From NCBI GenBank assembly GCA_019915135.1, contig JAHLMK010000014.1, positions 1,240,001-1,304,000 on the forward strand: DNA of 64,000 nucleotides. Reading direction: 5' to 3'. Below are positions 1 to 11,233 of this stretch, in pieces. Each line of letters starts with the position of its first letter. Within the stretch, counting starts at the first letter, position 1. Made by a program: the position numbers and the translations under genes. Source of the DNA: Strobilurus pachycystidiatus (lineage: Eukaryota > Basidiomycota > Agaricomycetes > Agaricales > Physalacriaceae). The notes beneath the pieces were generated by a model, which saw only the letters and a list, made by a program, of their open reading frames with translations, was not told the DNA's origin and made no database searches.

Positions 1-1286
1 TGAGAAGAGTCAGTGGGCTTACTAGCCTCAAATGGACCTTTACCCGCGATATTTCCGCCGCGCGTCACATAACTTGTAGGATGAAATCTTGCTGTAATAG
101 AGTCTTCCTCCGTACTGCTAGGCTGAACACGCGATGGATCGTTTCTAAAAGGTGGTACATTTGGGACTTCAGTTTCCTTCCTCTGAGTTAGATATTCTGA
201 GATTGATGTGACTCCTTGTCCCTGTGTAGGACGAGTTATCGGCATCACCGTAGATATCGAGCCACGGTTAGAATTCAGTCCGGAAGTTGCCGATGCTTGA
301 TACTGAAGAGCGCGTTCTAGAAGGACGCGTGTAGTATGATCCGACTGTCCTCTGCGAGGTGCGCCGGTTTGCCAGTCGTGATATTCTCCCAGAGTTACTA
401 GCAAGTCTTCTGTCTGAGCAATCAAACCTATCACATAGACCTCGTAGTCGTGCGCTGTCAACCACGCGTCAGCATCGTTTCTCGGACCCCATTCCGGCAG
501 TGTGATAGTGAGTTTACCATACGTTCTAAGTGATCCCGATGCAATGTCGACTCTTTGTGATAATTGTTGAAAGAATCGGAGATACAATCTGGACTTAGGT
601 CGGTACCCATGGATCACACTGAACGGACCCACAAGAGCGGTAGGATGATATATCAAATCTGTCAGCATACTCAGCTCGTTGTGGTAAGTCATATTTATGT
701 CCGGGAGTTCTAATGTCTTCAGAGAAGGGAAATGTATGTCGCTGTTCTCGTTCAAGAGAAGTTCCAATGCGGCTATCCTACGCTCTGTCCATTTAGAGAG
801 TTCGCTCTCAAAATGATCAGGCTTACCACTGTACTGCTCCCCCAACAAGCGTCGGATTGCCGCTTTGGGCTGAAAGTGAACAAGTGGCGGAATCTGCATC
901 TCCGAGATCCGAAGGTCCTGCCAATCAGCTCGTTCCCTCAAGTCAAATGCCCCTTCCAGATATTCGGAAAGGTCCGGCGCATCGTCTAAATTGCTCGTTC
1001 TGAGTTCATCAAAGTCGCCGGACATGTCAATCCTCACAAAACGGTCACCGCGCGCTTTACCTCGCACGTCCTTATTGACGAAGTCGTCGTCTTTCACAGG
1101 CGGCAAATCCGATTGATTGGCTGCAGTATTTGAAGCTACATTTTCGGGTTGCTTACCGCTAACAGACGGACTTGCTAATCCGCCCGGAAGCGCTGGTGAA
1201 GGCTGTCTGGGACGCGCGTCGGAGCCTTGCCCTTCCGATGCCTTCGGAGGCACGATGCCTGAGTCTTGCGAAGGCTGATCTGCCAT
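1..1286 (-). CDS. Gag-like polyprotein of an LTR retrotransposon (partial)
   Basis: An open frame runs on the minus strand from the ATG at 1286 to the window edge, at least 428 codons without a stop. The N-terminal 70 residues are rich in Pro, Ser and Gly and look disordered. The middle is more ordered, with residues such as WLTAHDYEVYVIGLI. The visible C-terminal part is again low in hydrophobics. No zinc knuckle, protease or reverse transcriptase is visible, as expected if only the start of a polyprotein lies in the window. The assignment rests on context: the ATG lies 73 nt downstream of a TG...CA-bounded LTR-like block followed directly by a primer-binding-like TGG. It could instead be an ordinary hypothetical gene. 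Confidence 0.45.
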   Translation of the reverse strand, partial: MADQPSQDSGIVPPKASEGQGSDARPRQPSPALPGGLASPSVSGKQPENVASNTAANQSDLPPVKDDDFVNKDVRGKARGDRFVRIDMSGDFDELRTSNLDDAPDLSEYLEGAFDLRERADWQDLRISEMQIPPLVHFQPKAAIRRLLGEQYSGKPDHFESELSKWTERRIAALELLLNENSDIHFPSLKTLELPDINMTYHNELSMLTDLIYHPTALVGPFSVIHGYRPKSRLYLRFFQQLSQRVDIASGSLRTYGKLTITLPEWGPRNDADAWLTAHDYEVYVIGLIAQTEDLLVTLGEYHDWQTGAPRRGQSDHTTRVLLERALQYQASATSGLNSNRGSISTVMPITRPTQGQGVTSISEYLTQRKETEVPNVPPFRNDPSRVQPSSTEEDSITARFHPTSYVTRGGNIAGKGPFEASKPTDSS

Positions 1287-1359
1287 GGTCGTATGCAAAT
1301 AGGGTGTAGAGAATAGTGTAATTGGCTTCGAACACGATGAAGTCTTATGTGTCCACCAG

Positions 1360-1612
1360 TGTTAAAGATATCGAGTAAATCGGAAGATTTGTTAGTTCGG
1401 CAAGTCGATGCCGAAGTCGAGGGTTCGATCGTGTATCGAAGTAATGTTGAGATTTAAATGAAGAGCACGTTTCGTTACGTGCACGAGAATCAGACGGGAG
1501 AGATGAGACGAGAAATGAGAATGAATTGAGAAGGTAATCGAGATGAAACAGTATACGGAATATGTGTGTCTAGTTGTGGGCATGAAAATAGGTAAGTCAT
1601 GGGGATGTTACA
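1360..1612 (-). repeat. putative 5' LTR of the edge retrotransposon
   Basis: Read on the minus strand, this 253-bp block begins TGTAACATCC and ends CTTTAACA, the TG...CA ends of an LTR. One base after it comes TGGTGGACAC, a plausible primer binding site because PBSs start with TGG. The second LTR and the target duplication would lie outside the window, so this is inferred from the ends and context only. Confidence 0.45.
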
Positions 1613-3570
1613 CCCAAGCATTTATAGTACATAAGGCAGTGCAACCGAAGGCTGTACTGACGCGTAAGTGCTAAATATCGTAAGAGTCATGAAGCAAAGA
1701 ATAAGAAAGAATTTGGAGGAATATTACGCGTTGAGCAGAAGGCCGGGATGCCGGCGGCAGTGCGTGTCTGAAGTACGCCTCATCCATAACATTATTGCTC
1801 ACTGCTAGTGCTAAGTGCTAAGTGCCAAGCACTGCACGCCGCACGGTGCAGTCCCTGCTTACCAGTTTCTACCGACCCCGCCGGTCCCCGAAGTTGGCAC
1901 TGCTTGGACCAGGTAGACCTAGGTAAAGCTCAAACGCTCTCCTACGGCGTCCGCCGCTCATACGTTGTTTGTCGTCCTCACTCACGTCTCGAAAAAACTG
2001 GCGCAGTGACTAGCGCGCTGGCGCTGGCGCGTCGCAATGATCGCGCTTTCGATCCTTCGGAACCTATGTCGTTGAGCGGAGTATTTGACCCTGCTTTTGA
2101 TCAGATCATGGATCGATCCAGACCTGCTTGGCAAATTGCCACACTTCTTTCCACCGAATGAATTGGCCTTTGCAGGCCTGTTGCAGGCTGCACTCCTCAG
2201 CGCGTTGACTCCAAGCTCGTGCAACGACCCTACATACCCTCATTGGTAGTCAATGGGATTGGCTGATGGCGCACAACAAGAGGATCCACCCAAGTAAGTC
2301 CACTCCCCACACACTTGCGCCGAATGCCTCTCAAGTCGAGTAATGTAGCTATGATGTGGCCGGCAATCTAGCGAGCCGCGTATTCTCGCCTTCTTCCCAC
2401 ATGCATGCTCCTCCTACTTCCGAAATCGACTCCGGACACCAACCCCCGCTATTACACCTCAGTAGACGCGGTGCATCCGAAAGTGGGTATCGCGTTTTAA
2501 ACAATCTATGTACGTTGATGGTACAGGATCATATATCATACTATCAAGGACGTACTCAGGTATACTGAATACTTCCAAACGAATGAAGCCCGCTCATTCG
2601 GATCGCAGGTCATGATCATCGTATGGGAACTTGAAGGGATCTTTTCTGGATTAGCAGCGATCCTCTCGCACGACTCAGTGTCCTCCCTGGTCTTACTATC
2701 TTATCTATACTTCTTCTCACGCTGTCCACAGTGCTATCGAGCTCGAAAGCTGTCGTGACTCGTCTACACGAAATGCTCGCTGAGTTCGACGTGCCGGCAC
2801 TGGCCCTTCGCAGCACGACTCGCGACGATTGAAGTTTATCCTCAGGGCATGAACACCCTGACCTGGTAAGGGAACGACAACGCACGAGCGAAACTACATC
2901 TGAAGAATCCACCTACTCGTGTTCCCGTCTTGTCGCTCAAAAAGTTCCATCCGCGTGTATAACATCGCACCCTCGCATATGAGGAGACAGACCCGGCTCC
3001 AGGTCGTAGGGCTACTACAACGGGACGGATGCAGTGCGCAGGAAATGAACTTCACCATCTGTTGTAACGTCTCCGTATATTCATGCTCGCAGTCATCTCC
3101 GCAGGATTCTCGCTATTACTATGACTTATGATTCAGCTCGGGATCCGAATTCCCCGCTGCAGTCCTCTTTTTGTTTGGTAACCCGCCCGCTGAACATCTG
3201 TCCCAACGACCTTTATATTGAGCTGTGCTGATGGAACATCTACGCGTAGCAGCCAAGTCTCTTTCTCGTTGCCACAGGACCTCAGGGACCTTTCGCACGT
3301 TTTTGAAGCCCATCAATATTCGGTACAGTGGCCGCTCTAGCTTGAACGTCAAATGCGCCACACCTACTATGATTGTCATGTATGTATCTACTACTCTCTT
3401 GCACTCATGGGTACAGTTGTCTCATTGATGGCCTTTTGGTGAGTCTTCTATGGTGCTCAGACGTTTGTTGATGTCTGATACGTCCGCTTACTTGCCAAGC
3501 GTGCGCCAAGGATATCCACCAAGAGATCACTCACAGCCAATTTTCGTAGGTTCCAGACCGTGTATATTAC
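1613..3570. other. no recognisable gene
   Basis: This 2-kb stretch between the LTR and the carbonic anhydrase promoter has only short overlapping frames, none with a recognisable domain, splice-consistent extension or clear start. It includes small direct repeats near 1805-1835 (CTAAGTGC). It probably holds decayed or intergenic DNA. Confidence 0.4.
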
Positions 3571-3577
3571 TATAAAG
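3571..3577 (+). promoter_or_regulatory. TATA box of the carbonic anhydrase gene
   Basis: TATAAAG lies about 150 bp upstream of the ATG at 3725 and is followed by a pyrimidine-rich tract (roughly 3600-3710), a common fungal core promoter layout. Inferred from sequence only. Confidence 0.45.
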
Positions 3578-3724
3578 ACACGATACCCTTTCCCCAATGG
3601 CATCCTCTTCTTACTTCTCACCCCGCGGCTGGTCCATTTCTCTTTTCTTCCTTCGTTTTCCAGCCCCTCTTTAGCCCTTCTTTCATTCTTTTACCTCTCA
3701 GACCTGGTTGTCTCTGCCTCAACG

Positions 3725-4997
3725 ATGCTTTCAACTACCCTTCTTCTGCTTGGTCTCGCCGGAATCGGTCTCGTAAACGGACATGGGCACCATGCCCATG
3801 CTCACAAGCGCGCCGCACACCATCATGTTCATAACAAACGACAAGAAGGTTCTGAACTGGCGAAGCTTTTTGATGGGAATGCGCGGTTCTTGGAGAAGAT
3901 CCAGAGCCAGAGCCCGACACTGCTCTCTGACCTCACTGCTAATGGACAAGGTACGGCTTCATCTTTCGAGTATCAACGGCACCACTGACAATCATCCTGT
4001 CGTAGAACCGCCATTCATGTTTCTCGGCTGTGCAGATAGCCGCGTCAGCGAGGGTACCATTTTCGACGCCGAACCAGGGACCCTGTTCACCGAGCGCAAC
4101 ATCGCGAATCAGTTTTCCCAGAATGACGCCAACGCGTAAGTTTTGTCAGTTCTCTGTCTACTGCATATCAGGCTTACGCATGATTAGTCACTCTATAATG
4201 TCTTACGCAGTCGCAGAACTGGGCGTCAAGCATGTCATCGTCATGGGCCATTACGGCTGTGGCGGTGTCGCTGCAGCTATCGCCACCCCACCAGAGGCCC
4301 CGATAGATGCAGCGAATGGCGCCATACAGAACTGGATCGCGCCTATCCGAGCCATATTCCAGTCTTCAACGAGGTACGGCCGGTGTCTTCGATCAAGTAC
4401 TCGACGATACTGATAGAACCATGGCAGGGAGGAAATCGTGAAACTGCGCGAAAGCATTGCGGGCCAGGCCGTTGTTGAAGAGCCCGAGCCGGAAGATCGT
4501 AAGTGGAGATTTGGTTCACGACAATCTTGCTCGTTCTTTTAACCGAGTTTCAAAGCTGGATTCCGCGCGCTCGTTGAAGAGAACGTCAAGGCCAGCGTGA
4601 AGGCCATAGCTACCTCCTCAGTGATCCAGAATGTAAGTGAACCAGCGTTTGAGTGGACCTGATTTAGTCTTGAACTTTTACGTTGCAGCACTTCGCCTCC
4701 TTGTCAGGCGCAGGCTCTGAGCGCAAGCGTGAAGAAGGAGGTGCCGTCGAGAATGTCTTCATACACGGCTTCGTCTACGACATCGCGAACGGCCAGATCC
4801 AGAACCTGGGCATCTCCGTTGGACCCCCTGGCGTGGAGATTCCTGCGATCCCGTTCGGCGCAGTCGGCGAGGCTACGACAGAGTCAGCTAAACCTCTCGA
4901 GAACGCCCAGTCAACGGTCGCACAACCTGATGAGGGTCTCAAGCTGCATTGCGTGAAAGAGTGTCAGATAAAGAAGAGACTGGCGTCAGGCTATTAA
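3725..4997 (+). CDS. secreted beta-class carbonic anhydrase
   Basis: Six exons (3725-3950, 4006-4135, 4188-4373, 4428-4498, 4556-4632, 4689-4997) give a 332-residue protein; all introns are GT-AG and 52-57 nt. The enzyme interconverts CO2 and bicarbonate at a zinc site. The zinc ligands are visible: GCADSR in exon 2 (Cys, with the Asp-Arg pair) and HYGCGG in exon 3 (His and Cys). The first 20 or so residues form a signal peptide (MLSTTLLLLGLAGIGLVNG), followed by a His-rich segment and a KR site that could be processed. This matches the secreted beta-carbonic anhydrases of filamentous fungi, which are about 100 residues longer than the cytosolic forms. The C-terminal tail after the core is low in conserved residues. 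Confidence 0.93.
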
Positions 4998-5135
4998 ATT
5001 GGACGGTACTACCTTTTTTTCAGTCGATACGAGTTTTTTTTTCTTTATCTGGGACATGAGCTTCTGTAGAGTTCAAGAGAGCGGACACTTAATATTTGGG
5101 ATATCTAGTTGGGAGTATTGGGCATAACAAGATAG

Positions 5136-6453
5136 TTAGGTTCGAGTTTGTTTGGCAGAATGAGGACGAGTTCGGGTCCCGCGAGGGTTGTACGTTCGTT
5201 GGCTAACTCTCCTTTCGTTCTCTTCCGTCTTGACGATCACGGTACGCAACCTTTTCGGTGCTACTGGCGCAGGACTATCTTCGTCTACATGCGGCGACTG
5301 TGATCTCTTCCTTGGCCCGTTGTGCAGCGGAGCTGCCTTCTCAACCATCTCTGCCAGGAATCCGGCGTCGAAATCAACGCATTGCATGGTCCACACCAAG
5401 ATGCACTACCATCAAGTTCATAAAGTTTCCACGGAATCAGTGTAAGGACTCACTAGCCAACCATCGTTCAACGCATTCGTAATATCCTGGGTTGCAACAT
5501 CGGGAAAGTCATCCGCAGGGTCATTTAGCGCGTCTTCGACCTCCGCGTCTGTCGCCTGTCGGTTCAAACGTTTTCGAAGAGAAACGTGAGCCCGACATCT
5601 CCTGCCCCATTTCTGTTCAAAGATCTTCTTCGCCCATGATTTCTGTACCTATGACATACTGTTATGCACGAAACGGTGATCCTTGTAGAAATCCCTTACC
5701 ACCGAGTCTTGGTCGCGCCACTCCTGGACGGTCAGTGACTGGGCCGGCACGAGTTTATACTGACCCATGTATTGCCACTGACTCGTGTCAAGTTTTGAAA
5801 AAGTTCTTTGCGCTTTCTCCCATGGCTTTGCCGTGCCCACGCCTGCGATAAATTTTAAACCCGGGGCGCCAATGATCTGTGGCGCATGCGGGTTCATTTT
5901 CAGGTTCACGAACATCCAGTCATCCATGCCGTGTTCGACTAACTTCTCCGGTCGTATCTTTGGGAAAGTGTCTCGGGAGTTGCCACCGTAATGTTCAGTG
6001 ATGAATCTACGCGAAAAGACAGAGTCTTTGATGAGAGGATCGAGTGGAGGATTGGGTTCATAAACGGCGGTGCCTATAGGCCTAAGGCGCGCCATAATCG
6101 TGTTGACAGCGAGCTGTTCATCCTTGCTTTTTTTGACCTTGGGCTGGAGGCATCGGTGTATATGTCAACTACAAGATACCACGATTCTTATAAGAGATAA
6201 ACGCACATTTTCGAGTTTCCGAAGAGCTTTCTGGTCATCCTCTGAGTCGTAAGAGTGATTGCCTTTGCTTGACTCAAACCCTATAGCAGTCTGACATCTA
6301 ATGGGAATTTCAGCCTCAAAGAAGATCACCGTATTGTCAGTTGGCGAACTTGTTGTCAGAGTCATCCGACGTTTGGCGGTCGGTAGGCAAGATATCAGAG
6401 CTCAAGTCGGAACAATCTTCAGAGACGCCAGCTAGAGTAAGTTCCTCCTTCAT
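5136..6453 (-). CDS. DUF6697 domain protein
   Basis: Five exons on the minus strand (6453-6350, 6297-6207, 6143-5700, 5642-5454, 5405-5136) join in frame to 365 residues. The central exon carries a block with a W-x-Y-x-G-x-Y pattern (QWQYMGQYKL) followed by LTVQEWRDQD. The next exon carries LRKRLNRQATDAEVEDAL, typical of the DUF6697 domain found in many mushroom proteins; its function is unknown. The tail is basic with a likely nuclear signal (PKRLR). The first donor (GTTCGC) is weak, so exon 1 is less certain. A frameshifted copy of the first exon occurs at 19701, because the outer edge of the large inverted duplication lies in this exon. Confidence 0.72.
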
Positions 6454-6990
6454 CCGATATCACAATGGTGTTCGCAGTGTGAAAAGAGAAGAAAATGAAC
6501 CAGTACGTCAGTAGCGGCGGGGCGGCGAGCCGTGAACGTGGGACTGAGCCTCGTTACAGAGTGACATTGTCATCAATGTCACAAGCATTTCGGTGTTTGC
6601 GGTCGACCTTATTATCATCTTAGTACTTATGGCCAGTCCGATCACAAGCGCGCTTTGGGCTTGAGAGTAAGAGCTTTCTCAATTGGCGATGCTGCGCAGG
6701 CGCGTGATGATAAGCTGTAAAGTACTGGTACGTAACTAGGTTAACTTATCGAGACTTTGAGTCGAAGCCGACCTCAAATTGTCGATTGTACGACAAGGAT
6801 TCACTCTCAAATGTGAAAAATAGTGAATTTTTGTCTCCTCAATGCGACAAACGCCAAGGGTAGGCTTCCGGGTAGCGTCCGATGGGCTATCGTGGCGGAA
6901 AACACGTCACCGACTCTGTTGTCTACATAATGACTGCGGGTCTGATCGATGACGCTGTTCACCCAAGTCAACTTCCCAGCTAACATCCAA
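6454..6990. other. duplicated intergenic DNA between DUF6697 and AAA pseudogene
   Basis: Shared upstream DNA of the two arms. Stretches such as the TACTGACGTAC block near 6515 recur in inverted orientation at 19625. No gene is seen. Confidence 0.5.
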
Positions 6991-7935
6991 ATGTCCAGTG
7001 CTCAAAGTCTGGTTCTGGGAGCAGGATTCTGATGAACTGAAGGAAGTGATTCCTTCTACAAGGAATGGCAGGAGAATAATATGTATCACTCCATACCAGG
7101 TGGGTATCCTCTGACGCTCACAGCTTAGCCTCTGCAAGACACAAAGAACCTATCCATTTTGCGTAAGGCAACTCCTGTCTCGCTGTGTTGTCAAACTTAA
7201 CCTCATTGTGCAGCATTCATGCATTGTACAAGCTGTATCCCAAGCACTCCAAGGTCATGACCTCAGACTGGCAGCTCAATTTGCTTGTGTATCCTGGCAT
7301 AGTCAAGATGCCTATGGACGCCTCTCAACTAGTCACGGACCTCATTTTTGTGCCTCTGGCGCAAAACCTCCACCCTCGTCCCGGAGTTATGGTGGATTTT
7401 GTGGAACTGGGAGCCTTCCGTGTTACTTGGCAGGTACCTTGATACAAAACTCACGCACACGGGAACTGACATGCCCACCCATTCTAAACATACAATTTTA
7501 TTCTATACCTTGTCAAGGTAAATACTGAGCTTCTGATCTTCTTTGACGGCTCTAAAACGCCGCATGCAGTGTCCCATTGGAGATCTCAGCCTGTCTGTGA
7601 TTGAGAATTACCTCATTCACAATGGTACATATCCTGACGATCAACGTTGTTTTCAAATTTCCACCATGTTAACAAGGGTGAACAGGTTCCTAGGCTCCTG
7701 CATGAACTCTTATGACAGAGGCAGGCATCTGGACTCATGAGCTCCATCAGGAAATCTGGGTAAGTATTCGATCTGGCTCACTGTACAAGAAGGACTACAC
7801 ACTTTTGTGACAGCATCACCGGAGAGGCTTATGGTCATCGCTCTCTTCAAGATCAGTCGTCCATGAGGAAGCCAAGTGAGAGGAACATCCGAGACCTCCT
7901 TACTTTGAAGTCACTGAACGGCAAACGTTAACACG
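6991..7935 (+). pseudogene. internally deleted BCS1-like AAA ATPase copy
   Basis: This is the left-arm copy of the AAA ATPase at 16993-19114. The start ATGTCCAGTGCT is present, but a short deletion follows and shifts the frame. The stretch PKHSKVMTSDWQLNLLVYPGIVKMP (7240-7320) closely matches the intact copy. The region then aligns up to the equivalent of GIWTHELHQEIW near 7725-7760 and jumps to the C-terminal RKPSERNIRDLLTL near 7865-7910. Walker A, Walker B and the arginine finger region are all missing, a loss of about 1.1 kb. It cannot encode an ATPase. Confidence 0.8.
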
Positions 7936-8460
7936 GTCTTTTCTAAACTGGTCAAGTAAACAGTATTTATATCTTGTATCTTGCTTTGAAAATGTATTGG
8001 TCTCATGCTATCACTACACAGGGCATTTGCCATTTAACAAATTGTAGGCCCTGGGACACGCCATTCCTTGATGGCTCTCAAATTGGTGGACTGGATATGG
8101 TTTGAGTGTGTAGAGACATGCAGCCAAACTCTGAGTCAAACTCACAAGATTATGCCCCAACAGCAGGAGGACACAGCCTGCATATGCTACGCAGCCCCCG
8201 CATACGGCTTCCCATCATTCCAATGTCCGCTGCTACAAACCACGGTCATGAACCCATATAATCCATCCTGCAGCTTTCCGAGTGTGCTTTGCCAAATAGA
8301 GCACTGTACCCTTAGTGCAGCAAGAGGTTCACAAGATCGATAACCTAATAGTGTCTCAACAACCACAATTGCAGGGTTGACCGAGTCATTGAGGACAGAG
8401 GCCCTCACATTGAGCTCTACTTCCGAGAGGTTTGGCCAGGATGGAAGAAGATCAAGAAAT
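7936..8460. other. no gene; partly duplicated arm DNA
   Basis: Contains the block at 8155-8200 (CCCAACAGCAGGAGGACACA) that recurs inverted at 16745-16790. Otherwise no supported gene. Confidence 0.45.
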
Positions 8461-9719
8461 TTAATCTATGAGAAAATCAGTACAGAGCATATATCTAGAG
8501 AGGAGCATACAAACCAAGACAGGTACATCTCCAAGGAAAGATACGCGAAGTTCGGACAATCGAGGGAAGTGAGCAAGTGCTAGTATATCCTCAACTTGGA
8601 CGAGCCCGAGACTCTTGACATCAATGATGGAGATGGTATCCATGTGGGTTGCGAGACCATGGAAAACCGTTCCCCAATTGGTGTGCAAGTTGGGAAGAAT
8701 GGCATCTCCGGACCTCCTCACAAAGCCTATTTTTGCGTAATCCAAGGACAGTGTTCTGAGGCCGGAGTACGACTCGAGGTAGTGAATGAATGCGGCATCA
8801 TCAGTGTTGGTATAACTCATTGTGATACACTCCAGATGAACTCGCGCTGATGCGAACGCCTTCCATAGATATGGCGGTAAGACGAAGTTAACACTGATTG
8901 TGCGAAGCGGCATCTCTCGCCATTGAGGAGCATCGGCTGTCGCCCAGAACATAGTTGGATGGAATTTTGTTGAATTGAGCACGATATGTGCAACCGAGTC
9001 CCGACTGCGCACGACCAAGGCAAACAGCAATGTGGCATCGACTTGTCCTAGCCTCAAAACCAAGCGTTCCAAGCCCTTGAAACAGAAAAATGAGAGGTCA
9101 CACCCTCCAAAGTCAGCCTGATCAATAGTGACTGCTCGGATGGAAGGTGTGGACGTCAAACATTGCAGTATTCGCCTATTTATCTTGTTTTGGGGTTGAT
9201 AGAATTGCCTCAGCCTACATGCATAGTCATTTTAGAACCCGACTAAAGCAGACCCGGGGGACTTACTTGACGCTATCCAAGGCACTGAGATGGGGTATGA
9301 CTCCAGGTAAGGCATCTCGGATGCGTCCAATCAATGACCACGAATCTAAAAGGTCGCGCCACAAGACGCGTCTCCGCGACGCACAACGATCGTCACGGTG
9401 GGCCCCGATGATAGCGATACACTTGATGTATTCTCCGATATCGGTCTTCGCCGCACGTATTTTGGAGAAGAGAGAAAGAATCGACGAGTGGCGAGCGGGT
9501 CTACGCAGATCTATCGTGACCTCGCAGAAAACCCCTGCCTTGATAGAATGGGTGCTAGAAAGGGATTTGCAGACCAAGCGGAGAGGCAGGAGATGATTCT
9601 TGTCAAGCTGAATGAATCTCGTAAGCATTCGGCCAAGTCTGGCCTCGCGTGAAACTGGCCTGGCTAAAGATCTTCTCCTTCAGTTCCTCAGGAAGAGAGA
9701 GGAGCGAGGCAGAGTGCAT
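8461..9719 (-). CDS. F-box protein
   Basis: Three exons (9719-9660, 9607-9267, 9175-8461) give 371 residues. The N-terminus reads LPEELKEKIFSQ then LDKNHLLPLRLVCKSLSS across the first junction, a clear F-box. F-box proteins bind Skp1 and select targets for SCF ubiquitin ligases. The rest has scattered leucine-rich segments, as in the large Agaricomycete F-box/LRR-like family. To restore the F-box exactly, the first intron must use a GC-AG pair (CAG|GCCAGT, 52 nt); a frameshift there is the alternative. The gene lies inside the left arm of the inverted duplication but has no partner in the right arm. About 460 bp with no gene separate it from the next gene. Confidence 0.7.
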
Positions 9720-10178
9720 CGCTAGTGACTACTCTATGATGAATATCACGTCGTGGTCAGAGGACAAGATTTCAATGGCATGACTCAACATTGGCACTGG
9801 CAACGTGATGTATTATGGAAGCGCCTCACTGCTGTGTCCACGGCGCTGAGCGCTCATGATGGATTCGGACGACCCGTGGATGCATTAATATACCGCAGCC
9901 GTTAAGAGTGCCTTCCGCCTAAAACGCGTTCTTCAGTCTACGCGACACTCTCAATTTGACCTCATTGTCAATTTCTCAAGGCACCTTACACGCAAATGAA
10001 TTGTGTCATTTCAATGGAATGGCGGCGGATTCACGGGACAGGTAGAATAAATATAAATACACAGATAGGTAAGTAGCAATGCTAGTAATGAAGGTCCGAG
10101 ACAGTGATGGGCAATTATGATGCAGGGTATTGAGATACAATCATCGCAATTCGTAACGCAGTCGTTCGCATCCACTTT

Positions 10179-11233
10179 CTAGCAGGGATAGTCAAAATCC
10201 TCGATGCGCAAATCTCTGCATTGGGCGTCGAGCTGGCGGGCATTGTCAGTGAGAACCCATCTCACGAGAAAAGGCGACAAACCTGTTCTGCAAAGTCCGA
10301 GCCAAGGTCGAAGAAGAGTCCGTCGAAGAAAGCGGGCGTGAGGACAGACTCCATTGTTTGGAAGTCGTATTCTACAGGTGGCGCATCGACTCGAGGAATG
10401 TGGGAGTAGAATGTTGGGTCATAGATTCCACCGTTGTGGTAGCTCGTCAGGTAATCGTTGGACTGGAGAGACAATGTGGTCAGCATTGATTGCGACGATT
10501 ACAATTCGATAACTACCTGGGGCGCCGTGAAGGTGAACGGTCGCTGGTCCCCTTGACCGAATTGAAACGCGAGCGCATCATGCGTTGGCGTCGTCGCGGA
10601 GGAGGAAGGTGTGGGGCGCCGCGGCTCGGGTGAAAGGGAGCTGGTGGCATGTCGAGGCGGATAGATGGGGTGCGCAGCGGGGACGCTGGAGCTGTTAACG
10701 ACGTTGGAAAGATCCGCGCCGTCGTTCTCCAGTAGCGGTGGCAAGTCTGCGTTCTCGACCTCTTCGACGCTCGGCAGCCCTTTGGCCAGGTACTTGAATT
10801 TGGGGAATCGAACCTTATGCGCCAACTCGACGTCAGTCGCCAGGCCCGTCCAGAACGCGTAGACATCGTTGTTTCCCTTGATCATGTCCCAATGGACCTT
10901 GAGGATATGAGAGACCGCTGCAACCCTCCTCGTGTTTGCCGTGCTGCCTGAGAAGACATACTCCTGCGAGGTTCCAACTCGCGCGTCCTTCATCGCCTCG
11001 GCCTGTGCCTTCACGCTGGCATTCTTTTCGAACTCTGCTCGAGCAATGACCCAAAGGTTGGATGGGCGCTTCGGCTCACCGTCTCGCCTCAACCCAAAGC
11101 CCGCCTTCACATTCTCTAAGATGCGATTCTTTGCCGCGTCGTCGGGCTTCTGTAGTAGCTCGTCGACTCGCATCACAGTCGGCAACTGGACGGTGGCATG
11201 GGTATGTTGGGGTGTGCGGTTTGCCCTTGGCAT
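10179..11233 (-). CDS. HMG-box-like protein, left-arm copy
   Basis: Three exons (11233-10517, 10462-10283, 10232-10179) give 316 residues, almost identical in layout to the right-arm copy at 15453-16516. Residues about 55-150 have an HMG-box pattern: KRPSNLW near the start, then SHILKVHWDMI, FWTGLATDVELAHK and FPKFKYLAK. HMG boxes bend DNA, and in mushrooms many act in mating and development. The region between the first and second helix is longer than usual. The C-terminal part is Pro/Ser/Thr-rich and ends in an acidic aromatic segment that could activate transcription. The frame is intact, so this copy may be functional. Transcription runs away from eL8. Confidence 0.62.

Noticed and set aside
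1808..3428. Several open frames of 60-120 codons
   Set aside because: They overlap in several frames on both strands, have no domains or splice-linked partners, and do not match coding base composition.
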